This document shows positions 7,285 to 17,200 of a stretch of 64,000 nucleotides of DNA, piece after piece; position 1 is the stretch's first letter; each line of letters begins with the position of its first letter. Source of the DNA: Chryseobacterium fluminis (lineage in GTDB: Bacteria; Bacteroidota; Bacteroidia; Flavobacteriales; Weeksellaceae). Made by a program: the position numbers and the translations under genes. The stretch covers positions 248,001 through 312,000 of the forward strand of contig NZ_CP111121.1 of the NCBI RefSeq assembly GCF_026314945.1. Reading direction: 5' to 3'. The notes under the pieces were generated by a model. That model saw only the letters and a list, made by a program, of their open reading frames with translations. It did not search any database and was not told the origin of the DNA.

Positions 7285-10155
7285 ATGAGAAAAATTGCAA
7301 AAATTTTTGGTTTGACATTTCTTGTTATTCTGAATAATATGAAAGCTCAGGAAGGAATTAATTTTGGAGATTTCCAAAAGCCTGTTCCATCAATTTCATC
7401 CCTGTCAACATATATGAAAAACCCTACATCAGTTGCATCTGGGGTACCAGAAATTTCTATTCCGTTAGCTCATCTTCCAACAGCAGACAGTCGTATAAAT
7501 ATGTCAGTTGGCTTGGGTTATCATCCGGCAAATGTAAATTCTTATGAACCGGCAGGCGAAACAGGATTAGGGTGGTCTTTATTTGCAGGAGGAGTTATTT
7601 CGAGGGAAATTGTGGGTGACTTAGATGAAATATATGATAATCCTTCTTCATCAGATTACAAAAAAAATGCATTTGATGATATCTACTATTACAATGTGGG
7701 TGGCGGGACAGGAAAGTTTCGCTTCAAAAGAAATATTGATAATAATACGTTTCAGGTTGAAAACTTGTCATCAAATAATTTTAAAATTGAATTTACCCGG
7801 GAGAATAACAATGCTACTTTAATTATAAAGTCTTTTACTCTTACTGATGAATTAGGTTATAAATATTATTTTAATGACAATAGTATAGCTACAAATTCAT
7901 ATTCACATTCACAATACAAGTCAGCTTTTTTTCTATCGAAGCTCACAAAACCTGATAATACAGAATTGAGTAATCTTACTTATAGGAAAGATCAAAAAGA
8001 GACGCCAGCTACAGGATTTACTATTAAAACAGTTACGTGTAAATTAAAGACTATTGAAACCAGTCTTGGAATCATATCGATAGACTATAACTATGTAGAA
8101 CAAACGGATCAATATAGTATGAACGATCCCTATAGCATTTCTGCAATTTATCTGAAAAATAAAAATGGCGAGGTTAAAGAAAAAAATACTTTTGAGTATA
8201 ATTACATGCCATTTGCTAATGAGGAATATTACTTTGTGGATATGTTTAAAAGAATATTAACGGCAATAAAAAAAACATACAATAATACCACCAATCCTGA
8301 AGAAACCACCTTTGTATATTCCGGAAATTCTACAACGGATTACAGGCCAAACCCAGAGGTGCCATTCGGAGAGTATTTATGTTCAGATAAACCGGATAAT
8401 AGAAACCCGGCATTTAATACGTATGGAATTTTAGGAAAAATTATTTTTCCAACGAAAGGAAGCATCGAATATGATTATGAAGCACATGAGCTTTATAGTG
8501 ACAAAAATAGTCAATATCAGCTAAGTATATTGGAGCAGGTAGATGTTTTTGATCCGATGAGACAGTATATAAAAAGCAAATCAACAACATCTTTTGATAC
8601 TAATATACAAAAAGACTTTCCTTTTACGGCAAATGGGTCAAAATTATACATACAATTTGAGGTAGAGCATTTGTATACCAATGGGGAAATGCCCGGAGGG
8701 CAGGATCCAATCACGGGAAACGAAAATGAAAATTTTTTACACTACACCATAACTTCGGATGCAAACGGCAAGACTCTTGACTTTGTTACCCATTGCGGAA
8801 CTAATCCAAACGTAAAAACAGCTTCACTAGATGCAGGTAGCTATACTTTACATATAAAAGGAACAGGAGGAAGAGGAGCCTTTAGTTTTTTCGAAGTCAA
8901 AACAATCCCTCCACCGTATAAAAATGCAGAAATCATTGGAGTAAAAGGGGTGAGAATCAAGAAAATTACAGTGAAAGATAATGCAATTTATGATACAAAT
9001 CCTAAAGTAACAGAATATACTTATAATGAATTTGATAATCCTTTAAATGCAGCCGGTTTTCGGTTTTACAGTGAAAATAATGGTGACGTAAAAACCTATC
9101 ATCCTGCCGTGATACTCTATAAAAATGTTAAAGTTAAAGAGTCAAATAGCGGATATACAAAGTATTATTTCAAGCTCCCATATGATTGGATTAGCGACCA
9201 GGAGTTAAAGTTCACGCCTTTTTACAGCCTTATAAAAAATGGAGTGCTTGAGAAAAAGGAGGTGTACAATGTTTATAATCAGATTGTAGCCTCCAAAACT
9301 TTTGATTATACATTTGAAAATGTTCCCGACTCTCCCGAATATAAGATTGATTTAATATATAAAACAAAACCGGCGTGGACCCAAAGAGAAAAGATTGTTG
9401 AAAGGCTATATGAAGCGGGAACACAAAATTTTGTTGAAAGTAGTACAGAGAGCCTCTTTAATCCTCATAATTTTAGATTGTCTTCATTAAAAATCATAAA
9501 TGCTGACCATACGATAAAGGAGCAAGCAATCAAATATGCTTTTGAAAAGAATAATGCAGTGCTTCTCAATGCAAATATGCTTAATATTCCATTGGAGACG
9601 GAAAGCAAGTATAATGGTAAAACCGTCCGAAAATCAGAGACCATTTTCAGTACGAATCCGCCAAGACCATTATCACAAACAGTAATAAACCCATTAGATA
9701 ACTCTACAAAGACCTCTGTTCGCTATGATGTTTATGATACCAACGGGAATCTTATACAATATACAGAGAATCCTGATGGAACAGCAGGCAATCCTGTAAC
9801 GATTATTTATGGATACAATCAATCTCTCCCTATTGCTAAAATCCAGGGCGCCACTATTAACGATATTAGTTCTATGGTGTCAGATATTGTTACGAAATCA
9901 GATCTCGATAAGGATGAAGCTTCTGAAAAGACTTTTATTAATGCTTTAGATGCCTTCAGGACAAACTCGTCTTTAAAAAAATATCAGATTACTACTTATA
10001 CATATGATACATTGGTAGGTATTACCTCTGTAACACCACCAAGCGGTATTAGAGAAATTTATAAATATGATGATAATAACAAATTAAAATCGGTGGTGGA
10101 TGTGAATGGAAATATTATAAAAGATTATCGTTATAATGTAAAAAAGAACTTTTAA
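7285..10155 (+). CDS. Large secreted RHS-associated protein (YD-repeat-like)
   Basis: A 956-residue exported protein. Its signal peptide is residues 1-21 (to MKAQ). The N-terminal region (GVPEISIPLAHLPTADSRI, SVGLGYHPANVNSYEPAGETGLGWSL) is the conserved opening of a large Bacteroidetes family encoded next to DUF6443/RHS genes. The long middle is beta-rich with alternating YxYN segments. The C-terminus has RHS/YD-like repeats (YKYDDNNKLKSVVDVNGN). It begins 5 bp after the T9SS protein and ends 12 bp before the RHS gene, so the three probably form one operon. I infer a role in assembling or delivering the RHS toxin shell; no catalytic motif is visible. Confidence 0.8.
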   Translation: MRKIAKIFGLTFLVILNNMKAQEGINFGDFQKPVPSISSLSTYMKNPTSVASGVPEISIPLAHLPTADSRINMSVGLGYHPANVNSYEPAGETGLGWSLFAGGVISREIVGDLDEIYDNPSSSDYKKNAFDDIYYYNVGGGTGKFRFKRNIDNNTFQVENLSSNNFKIEFTRENNNATLIIKSFTLTDELGYKYYFNDNSIATNSYSHSQYKSAFFLSKLTKPDNTELSNLTYRKDQKETPATGFTIKTVTCKLKTIETSLGIISIDYNYVEQTDQYSMNDPYSISAIYLKNKNGEVKEKNTFEYNYMPFANEEYYFVDMFKRILTAIKKTYNNTTNPEETTFVYSGNSTTDYRPNPEVPFGEYLCSDKPDNRNPAFNTYGILGKIIFPTKGSIEYDYEAHELYSDKNSQYQLSILEQVDVFDPMRQYIKSKSTTSFDTNIQKDFPFTANGSKLYIQFEVEHLYTNGEMPGGQDPITGNENENFLHYTITSDANGKTLDFVTHCGTNPNVKTASLDAGSYTLHIKGTGGRGAFSFFEVKTIPPPYKNAEIIGVKGVRIKKITVKDNAIYDTNPKVTEYTYNEFDNPLNAAGFRFYSENNGDVKTYHPAVILYKNVKVKESNSGYTKYYFKLPYDWISDQELKFTPFYSLIKNGVLEKKEVYNVYNQIVASKTFDYTFENVPDSPEYKIDLIYKTKPAWTQREKIVERLYEAGTQNFVESSTESLFNPHNFRLSSLKIINADHTIKEQAIKYAFEKNNAVLLNANMLNIPLETESKYNGKTVRKSETIFSTNPPRPLSQTVINPLDNSTKTSVRYDVYDTNGNLIQYTENPDGTAGNPVTIIYGYNQSLPIAKIQGATINDISSMVSDIVTKSDLDKDEASEKTFINALDAFRTNSSLKKYQITTYTYDTLVGITSVTPPSGIREIYKYDDNNKLKSVVDVNGNIIKDYRYNVKKNF

Positions 10156-10167
10156 AATAAGCGCACT

Positions 10168-13100
10168 ATGAAAAAAATATTATTAATATTCTCTTCGCTG
10201 GCAGTTTCTTTGTTCGATTCCCAGACGCTATCTACATCAGAGAATTTTATATATTCCAGAACTTACCTGGAGCCTGTTACTGTTAGTTTTTCAAATGCAA
10301 AACAATTACAAAATGTACAATATCTGGACGGGTTACAGAGAGTAACTCAAAATATAAGCATCAAATCTTCACCGAACGGGAAAGACCTTGTTATTCCGGT
10401 AATGTATGACGATTTGGGAAGACAAACCAAAAGTTTTCTTCCTTTGCCGGTAGATTCCCAAAATGGAGCCCATTTTTTGGGTATCGGCGAAAGTTCCGTG
10501 AATGGTTATTATGGTGTTTCCAATGCTTACTCTGAAATCCTTTATGAAAAATCACCATTAGGAAGGGCAGAAAAGAAAGCTTCTCCAGGTACGGATTGGC
10601 AGATAGGCGGAAATCATGTGCAAAGCCTAAAATATTATTTTAACGGATCTAATGAAGTAAAAAAATATAAGGTAACCACCTCCTGGAACTCATCTTCAAA
10701 GGTTAATGACGTTACTTTGAACCTTGCACCTGATGATGCTTATAGTTCAGGGGGTTATTATGGTATAAATTCTTTAAATAAGCTAATAACAAAGGATGAA
10801 GATACTAATGAAACTCATACGTTTACCAATTCTTCAGGCCAAAGTATACTGATACGTCAGATTAATAAAACACCAAATGGGAGTACCGAAAAATTGGACA
10901 CATATTATCTTTATGATGAGTTTGGTAATTTGTCTTTTATACTTCCTCCAAAAGCTTCCATTTCGGAGATAACAGCATCGGTTTTAGATCAGCTTTGCTA
11001 CCAGTATAAATATGATAAATATAATAGATTGGCAGAAAGGAAGATAGCGGGAAAAGGTTGGGAATATTTCGTTTATGACAATCAAAACAGACTTGTAGCC
11101 ACGCAGGATGCCAATTTAAAAGCAAAGGGACAATGGCTTTATACCAAATATGACAGTTTTGGAAGAATAGCCATTACAGGCCTTAGTACGGGAGCGTCAA
11201 GAGCTGAAGAACAAAGTATAGTTGACGCAATGGGACTTAATAACCTTAACAGGGTTAACTACGTGTCTTTTAACAGGCAGGGAATGGATGTCTATTATGA
11301 CAATCCGGATACTACTTATCCTTATTCCTCAAAGTGGATTGCTTTACTGTCTTTGAACTATTATGACACTTATCCTGCAGGTTCTCCCATCCAGCCCGGA
11401 CAAATTCAGAATCAGTCCACTTTAGCATCTGTTCCTGCTACGGTTGTTTCTCATGGTCTTTCTTCTGTAAGAAGTACACAGACATTTCCTACCGCTTCAT
11501 ATACAAAAAATATTGAAGATGATTACTGGTCATCGGATTTTATTTGGTATGACACTTTGGGCAGGACGATAGGGACCCATTCGGTGAATCATCTGGGAGG
11601 ATACACTAAAACAGAAACTGAGCTGGATTTTACAGGATTTCCAAAGAAAACCTTCACTTATCATGCACGAAGGCCTGATGAGCCGGGAGTTACCATCAGG
11701 GAGCGGTTTGTATATGATAACCAGATGAGGCTGAAGCAGTATTATCATAAAGTAGATGATAAGCCGGAGGTGCTCTTATCAGAAAATACTTATAATGACT
11801 TATCTCAATTGATCAACAAAAAAGTAGGAAATAACCTCCAAAGCATCGATTATTCATATAACATTAGGGGTTGGCTTACAGATATCAATAAAAATCAGAT
11901 GCAAATGTCTGATTTGGGTGGAAAACTATTTGCTTACAGCATAAAATACAATCAGAAAGATGGCATCGATAATCCTGACCCTATAAAATTTGCAGGAAAA
12001 AATGTAAAGCCAAAATATAACGGTACTATAGCAGAGATAGACTGGAAAACGGTGGAAGTATTGGGCGTAAACCCATCTCTTACACCAAAGCGGTATGGAT
12101 ATTCTTATGACCATGCAAACAGGCTGATTGCAGGGTATTATCAAAATCCTGATAATCCTTACAGCAGAGAAAATACAGAATCTTTATCTTATGACCTGAA
12201 CGGTAATATCCAAAGCCTCTACAGGACTTCTGTGGCAGAGTACGGAAGCAATACAGCAACGGTAATAGATAACCTGAGCTACACCTACACCGGAAACCAG
12301 GCAACAAAAATTACCGATGCTACACAAAACCCGACAGGATATCGAAGTGTGGGCAGTAATATCGGGTACGATGCAAACGGGAATATAGTCATCATACCGG
12401 ACAAAGGCATCAGTGTGATACAATACAACTACCTGAACCTTCCTTATCAGCTCAAAATGCAGCCGGGTATGGAAGATATTACCATAGATACAAAATATAA
12501 TTCATCCGGAACAAAGCTACGCAAAGAAAATACCACAATCATTTCCGGTTTTAGTGGGCAGATGATCACTAAGAGTGTGACAGATTATCTGGACGGCTTT
12601 CAGTACCAGTCTAAAACCACCACAAATTCCGGTGTGGGTTGGGATCGCACAGAGCTTCTTCTCGGTTTCTTCATTATCTGCAAGGGCAATGCAGCCAGAG
12701 ACGTTCAGCCTTATCAGTGTGCCTGATCCTACCAGTGACTCGCCTTTTGGAGGAAACGTTAGTGTTATGACATCTGTAAAAAACCCCGACCTTCAATATT
12801 TTCCGACAGCTGAAGGGTTTTATGACTACCAAAAAGATCAGTATATTTACCAGTATGTTGACCATTTAGGAAACATACGGGTTTCTTATGCAAGAAACAG
12901 CGCAGGTGCTCTTGAGATTACGGATGCTAATGATTATTACCCCTTCGGAATGAATCATTTAAAAACAGGAAATGCATTCTTCGGAAATGTAAGCTATAAG
13001 AACAATAAGTATAATGGTAAGGAACTTCAGGAGACGGGCATGTACAGCTACGGCTGGAGAGATTATATGCCCGATATTGGAAAGTGGAACGGCATAGACC

Positions 13101-14110
13101 CATTAGCGGAAAACTATCACTTTACTGCTCCCTATTCCTACGTAGCCAACAATCCGGTGAATATGTTTGATCCTGATGGCAGGCAGAATAATCCTGTAAT
13201 ACAGGCTCCCATAGATTTCTGGGGGATGCCGGCTCCGGTGCAGTCTATGTGGGCAAGCACGCCTAATGGTACCAACTCTTATTGGTATAATGACGGTAAT
13301 GGCTTTACCAGCTATGATGGAGGCGGTAGAGGCGGTTGGGGTAGCCTTGCCTACAACTCTACAGTAAGTTATGATGGCCATTTTACCATGGGAGACTGGA
13401 CGTATGCCTTACCTCCGGTAATCATTAATGGAAGCGGAAATGCCGGTAACTGGAATAAAGGCGATAATTACTTCCCTAATATCTTTGCCATGGGAATGGC
13501 ATTCGATCAATCCCTGGCAAGCTGGAGCTATCGGAATGGTGGTGGCAATATGGATCGGATGGCGTGGATGAGGAATGACGGTCCGGTAAAAATGATTGGC
13601 GGCTTCGGTGATCCTGCAGGTGTTCTTGATGTGGCAGGCCAGGTCATAAGCAACTGGGAGCCTGAAAACAGGTACCTTGCTATGGGAGTAGGGCTTTTTG
13701 CGGCAGTTGCTTTAAAGAAACCGGGATTGGTAAAAGCAGAAGGTTGGTTAGCCTATCATGAAGGCTCTGCCTTGGGGCATACATTAGCTAGACATGTTGG
13801 TAAAACTGATGCTGATTTAATTAGTCGTCTAGCTACTCAAAGAAGAATTACAGGCGCAAGTTCTTTTACTAACGAAGCAATAGCAGAGTCTGTTATTTCT
13901 TCAACCATAAAAAGTAATAGAGGAGCTATTAAATCTTGGTTGCGATCAGGAATGACTAATAGCTTAAGGTTAGAATACTCTGGTTCAACAAATATTGGTA
14001 GAGGAATTATGAGAACAACGAATGTTGTGAACGATTTGACGAATGCTAGAGTTATATTAAAGTCAAATGGAAATGGAGGCTATTTTATATTAACATCATT
14101 CCCAAGATAA
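10168..14110 (+). pseudogene. RHS polymorphic toxin (DUF6443 N-terminus, RNase A-like C-terminal toxin), frameshifted
   Basis: The first frame (10168-12726) encodes a signal peptide, then a DUF6443-type segment (NVQYLDGLQRVTQ, YDDLGRQTKSFLPLPV), then many YD repeats (YDKYNRLAERK, YDHANRLIAGYY). The second frame (used to 14110) carries the end of the shell and the RHS core signature (YQYVDHLGNIRVSY, YGWRDYMPDIGKWNGIDPLAE, NPVNMFDPDGR), then the toxin. The frames must join near 12650-12690, around CTTCTTCTC, where one base is extra or two are missing. The last ~130 residues (from LGHTLARHVGKTD to GGYFILTSFPR) match the CdiA-CT RNase A-like family: His-rich start, SSFTNEAIAE, IKSWL, and the terminal TSFP. 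The protein would be Sec-exported and kill by RNA cleavage after processing. Confidence 0.85.
13268..13429 (+). repeat. RHS tip repeat, resident copy
   Basis: This stretch, coding for the NSYWYNDGNGFTSYDGGG region just after the RHS core, is nearly identical to 19508-19675, which is 6 bases longer in the Gly-rich part. It is a natural homology block for exchange of toxin tips. Confidence 0.85.
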
Positions 14111-14131
14111 TAAAGCAAAAATAATATATAT

Positions 14132-14428
14132 ATGAATTTTGAAAATGAATTTCCTCAATTAACTCAATTTTTTGGAGCCTATTTTCCTGATGCTGATTTT
14201 GAAAATTTAACAGATGAAGAAGTAGTTTCAAATTATATTGCGGACTGTAATAAATCAGAAGCTTCTGAAAGAGTATTGAGAATAGTAAAAGAAAAAGAGT
14301 TACCTGCTCTGATAAATAGTATAGAAGCTTATTGGGAATATATAAGAGATGAAGCAAACATATATTTTGAAAATTCTCAAGAAGCATTTAAATGGCTAAA
14401 TATGATTAAAAGAGAATTAGAAAAATAA
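14132..14428 (+). CDS. CDI-type immunity protein for the RNase A-like toxin
   Basis: A 98-residue acidic protein. It opens FPQLTQFFGAYFPDADFENLTDEE and ends with EEAFKWLNMI-like EAFKWLNMIKRELE. This is the pattern of the contact-dependent growth inhibition immunity family (CdiI_2 type), which is often paired with RNase A-like CdiA/RHS ends. It starts 21 bp after the toxin stop codon, the usual immunity position. It presumably binds and neutralises the resident toxin in the cytoplasm. Family assignment is from pattern recognition only. Confidence 0.75.
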   Translation: MNFENEFPQLTQFFGAYFPDADFENLTDEEVVSNYIADCNKSEASERVLRIVKEKELPALINSIEAYWEYIRDEANIYFENSQEAFKWLNMIKRELEK

Positions 14429-14602
14429 ACTCCAGATTAATCATAAACGGTACATTTGTATTGATTAAACAAAAACCATCAGGATTGGAGTTGCTATCTT
14501 TTATCTTCATTAAGAAGTCAAATAATTCTGGTGCTGAATCAATTCCTTAGCTAACTTTGAAGTTTGTAAAACAGCGGAAATGCTATAAGAGAATTTATAT
14601 GG
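14429..14602. other. Spacer with no recognised gene
   Basis: A+T-rich DNA between the resident immunity gene and the first decayed RHS tip. All frames have stops and I see no clear structure. Confidence 0.45.
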
Positions 14603-14729
14603 ATTACCCGGTAATGATCAATGGAAGAGTAAATGCTGGTAACCGGGAGCCTGAAAATAGGTGTCTTGCTAAGGAAGTCGGACTTTTTGCAGTAGTTGCT
14701 TTAAAGAAGCTGACGGAGCTTCTTATGAG
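14603..14729 (+). pseudogene. Decayed, internally deleted RHS tip
   Basis: The DNA resembles two separate parts of the resident RHS gene joined together: the PVIINGSGNAGN region (about 13415-13450) and the EPENRYLAMGVGLFAAVALKK region (about 13656-13728). About 200 bp between them is missing. The frame that continues the RHS reading stops at 14732 (LKKLTELLMR then stop), out of phase with the WHH toxin that follows, so the fusion is not expressed as such. Confidence 0.78.
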
Positions 14730-15047
14730 ATGAAGTTAGAGAATGATTTATTAAAAAGAGGGTATTATACGCATTTCAAATCAGCTAATACATCATTGGC
14801 AAATGCCATAGCATCAGATGCCAAATTTGCAGCAGGTATTTCAGATCTAGGAATTAAAATTCCAACATCTGCAACAGGAAATATTTTAGGAAAATCTCCA
14901 ACAAACTGGGTTTGGCATCATGATATTGGAGAGGGAGTTATGCAATTAGTTCCAAAAAGTCAGCATCCAAGTATACCCGGAGGTTCTTTTTGGAAAATTA
15001 TGCATCCTAATAATGGTAAAGGAGGTATGTCGATTTGGGGCAAGTAA
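14730..15047 (+). CDS. Orphan WHH-type HNH/Endo VII nuclease toxin tip
   Basis: A 105-residue toxin domain without its RHS shell. The signature is WVWHHDIGEGVMQLVPKSQH (residues ~61-80), i.e. the WHH variant of the HNH/Endonuclease VII fold with the second metal-site His in PKSQH. In-frame codons just upstream read ADGASYE, so the domain originally continued further towards an RHS core. In its present context it lacks an export leader. The ATG may be only an internal Met, and cytoplasmic expression would be toxic unless the immunity genes downstream protect. Confidence 0.78.
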   Translation: MKLENDLLKRGYYTHFKSANTSLANAIASDAKFAAGISDLGIKIPTSATGNILGKSPTNWVWHHDIGEGVMQLVPKSQHPSIPGGSFWKIMHPNNGKGGMSIWGK

Positions 15048-15070
15048 TTAATATTTAAATAATTTAAAAA

Positions 15071-15394
15071 ATGAAATTAGAAGATTTGGTGAAATATCTT
15101 AGAGACTCTGTAAAACTTGAGGAATTATATGATTTGCTTAAATTAAATAAAGAGTCAGAAGCATTGTTGATTTATATGGAAGACCAAATAAATTTGGAAT
15201 CAGATACATATATTTTTGAAATTGAACAAACGGATGATTATTTAGCTTATGAAAATAATGGGTTGAAATTTGTCCAACTATTTCCTTTGGAAATGGCTCA
15301 GGAAATGGTAGAAGAATATATTAATATGTATAACAATATTACGAGTTACGAAATAGCTCAAAGACTTATAGAATATAGAATAAATGATGCCTGA
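15071..15394 (+). CDS. Acidic small protein, putative immunity (copy 1)
   Basis: A 107-residue acidic protein of no family I can name. Its sequence ends YEIAQRLIEYRINDA. It is clearly homologous to the broken copy at 15802-16128: shared features are the E-EALIxxxxDxxxLxS/DI opening, the EETDD/GDL segment, FVQLFPLEMA versus YIELFPVDHA, and the C-terminal AQRL/AKRL..I.NA. It follows the WHH toxin by 23 bp and overlaps the SUKH gene start by 8-11 bp. This position suggests it is the WHH immunity protein or part of a two-gene immunity unit. Confidence 0.65.
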   Translation: MKLEDLVKYLRDSVKLEELYDLLKLNKESEALLIYMEDQINLESDTYIFEIEQTDDYLAYENNGLKFVQLFPLEMAQEMVEEYINMYNNITSYEIAQRLIEYRINDA

Positions 15395-15797
15395 TGATAT
15401 GAATTCAATTAACTTACGTAAAAGGGTTGAAGCTAAAAATGAAATTCCCAGTCAATTATTATATGAAAAACTTTTGCAAAAAATTGATTTCAATATAGAC
15501 AAAGAATATTTGGATTTTATTGCTAAATATAATGGTGCTGAGGGGATTGTTGGTTTGGAACAATACCTAACATTATGGGATATTCAAAATATTTTATCAT
15601 GCAATCCCTATTATGAGGATGTGAAGGAATGTTTTAACCTGTTTTTTTTTGGCACAGATGGATCAAATTATGGCTATGCCTTTGATAAGGTTACAGGAAA
15701 TATTGTTGGTATAGACTTCTTAGATATAGGTGATGTTTCTCCTGAAGTAAGGGGAAATTCATTTAAAGATTTTTTAATATCACTTAATCAACAATGA
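15387..15797 (+). CDS. SUKH (SMI1/KNR4) immunity protein (copy 1)
   Basis: About 136 residues. The FFFGTDGSNYGYAFDKVTGNIVGIDFLDIGD block is the classic SUKH core (W/F-x-DG-x..-Y-x-F-D), and residues ~25-60 supply the LPxxYxxFLxxxNGxEG-like entry (EYLDFIAKYNGAEGIVG). SUKH proteins neutralise nuclease and deaminase polymorphic toxins. I place the start at 15387 (MPDDMNSI), not the ATG one codon earlier, because the second copy starts MPDFMNTM. It overlaps the upstream acidic gene by 8 bp, implying translational coupling. Confidence 0.8.
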   Translation: MPDDMNSINLRKRVEAKNEIPSQLLYEKLLQKIDFNIDKEYLDFIAKYNGAEGIVGLEQYLTLWDIQNILSCNPYYEDVKECFNLFFFGTDGSNYGYAFDKVTGNIVGIDFLDIGDVSPEVRGNSFKDFLISLNQQ

Positions 15798-15801
15798 TAA
15801 A

Positions 15802-16128
15802 ATGATTTATTTAAATTTTATTGATAATTTAATTAATCCAGAAAAATTTGAGGGTTTATATAGAAAAATCCACGTAAATGAGGAATGTGAAGCACTTATC
15901 GTTTGCTTAAAAGATTCATTAGATATAAATTAGGAAATTGCAATTTTTGGAATCGAAGAAACGGATGGTGACCTTGTTTTTGAAAAAGATGGTAGTAAAT
16001 ATATTGAGTTATTTCCGGTCGATCATGCTGTTGATTTGATTGAATCAGATCTAAAGTTAAAGGATCGGGGATATTCATATGAATATATTGCAAAAAGGCT
16101 CTTGGATTATATGATTAATAATGCCTGA
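15802..16128 (+). pseudogene. Second copy of the acidic immunity gene, stopped by TAG
   Basis: Reading from the ATG at 15802, the frame gives a paralog of the 15071 gene interrupted by TAG at 15931-15933 and ending TGA at 16126-16128. Downstream of the stop the frame stays open (EIAIFGIEETDGDL, KYIELFPVDHAVDL, YEYIAKRLLDYMINNA), so only the nonsense codon breaks it. As in copy 1, its last codons overlap the start of a SUKH gene. Confidence 0.8.
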
Positions 16129-16465
16129 TTTTATGAATACAATGTTTGAGTTTTCAGAAGATTATGTTTCTTTTATAAAAAATTTACAAGCTAACGAAAT
16201 AAATTCTGAAAACGGATATATTGAATTATTTCCATTAGACGAATTAAAGGAAATTAATAATGATTACGAAACAGAAAAATTCGTTCCAAATTATATCGCT
16301 ATTGGAACTAATGGTGGTGGTGTCGGGATATTCATTAATAGAGAAAATAATAGCATTTATTCAATACCATTTATAGGGATGCAAGAAAGTGATGCTATTT
16401 TACTTGCTAAATCATTTTCAGAATTTTTATATAAGTTTGAAAACGGTGAATTAGAAATATATTAG
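16121..16465 (+). CDS. SUKH-like immunity protein (copy 2)
   Basis: A 114-residue SUKH-like protein: GYIELFPLDELKEINNDYE, then a core AIGTNGGGVGIFINRENNSIYSIPFIGM. It is shorter than copy 1 at the N-terminus but has the same gene order (acidic gene, 8-bp overlap, SUKH) and the same MPDxMN start. The pair at 15802-16465 therefore looks like a diverged duplicate of the pair at 15071-15797. Confidence 0.75.
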   Translation: MPDFMNTMFEFSEDYVSFIKNLQANEINSENGYIELFPLDELKEINNDYETEKFVPNYIAIGTNGGGVGIFINRENNSIYSIPFIGMQESDAILLAKSFSEFLYKFENGELEIY

Positions 16466-16891
16466 CCGGTATCTACGTATAAACTTATTGAACCAGAAGT
16501 AGCTGGAAGTTTAGGAGAAAAAACACAAATAGATAATTCTTTTTTTCCTCCTCTTATTAAAAATCTTAACTATGAATTTGAAGGTTGGTTAGGAAATGAT
16601 ATTTTAGAATCCTTTCCATGTTATATAGTGACAGAGCAACTAAGGAAAGGGATAGAATCTGAAGGACTTACAGGTATTAACTTTGATGAAGTATTAGTAT
16701 CGAAATCTGAAAATTTTTTAGATCTTTATCCAAATAGAGAACTTCCAAACTTCTTTTGGGCTAAAATAAGTGGAGAGTTAAACAAAGATGATTTTTTTAT
16801 TACTGAAAAAAATGGATTGGCAGTATCAGAACGTGCATATTTATTATTGCAAAAATATAATATAGATAATGCTGATTTCGAAGATTTATAG
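16466..16891 (+). pseudogene. Start-less immunity-like gene fused behind the SUKH stop
   Basis: Immediately after the SUKH TAG, in the same frame, a continuous open frame encodes ~141 residues from PVSTYKLIEPEVAGSLGEK to the TAA-less stop TAG at 16889-16891. Recognisable segments are LNYEFEGWLGNDILESFPC and YPNRELPNFFWAKISGEL. I recall this as a small family seen beside toxins, but I cannot name it. No ATG precedes the conserved start; the first usable codon is GTG at 16628, which would remove the first ~54 residues. Recombination probably removed its start, or it is read by stop-codon readthrough (unlikely). Confidence 0.65.
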
Positions 16892-17041
16892 ATTTTGGAA
16901 TTATATATTTCTGAGACAAAAGCTTATCCTTTTATACTTAATTGAGATGTGAAATATGTCAAAGTATTGAAATCAGTGCCCTAATTTTAATTTAGAAAAG
17001 TTTTATAAATACAGCGAAAAATGTTAGTAGGATAATATACT

Positions 17042-17200
17042 TTACCTCCAGTAATCATTAATCCTCAGGGAAATTCTTCAACCTGGAATAATACGGTAAA
17101 TCTGGGTGCAAACAGCTTGCAAATGTATAGCAAGTTCACCGGAGTTCTGGGACGTTTTACTTTTGATCAGAACAGTTCTCTATTGGCGGATGCCGTAGAA
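17042..17200 (+). repeat. RHS tip repeat, copy in orphan HNH-like toxin
   Basis: A 159-base block nearly identical to 19655-19813; both encode LPPVIINPQGNSSTWNNTV through GRFTFDQNSSLLAD. It marks where a displaced tip was joined to the HNH-like toxin. Confidence 0.88.
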
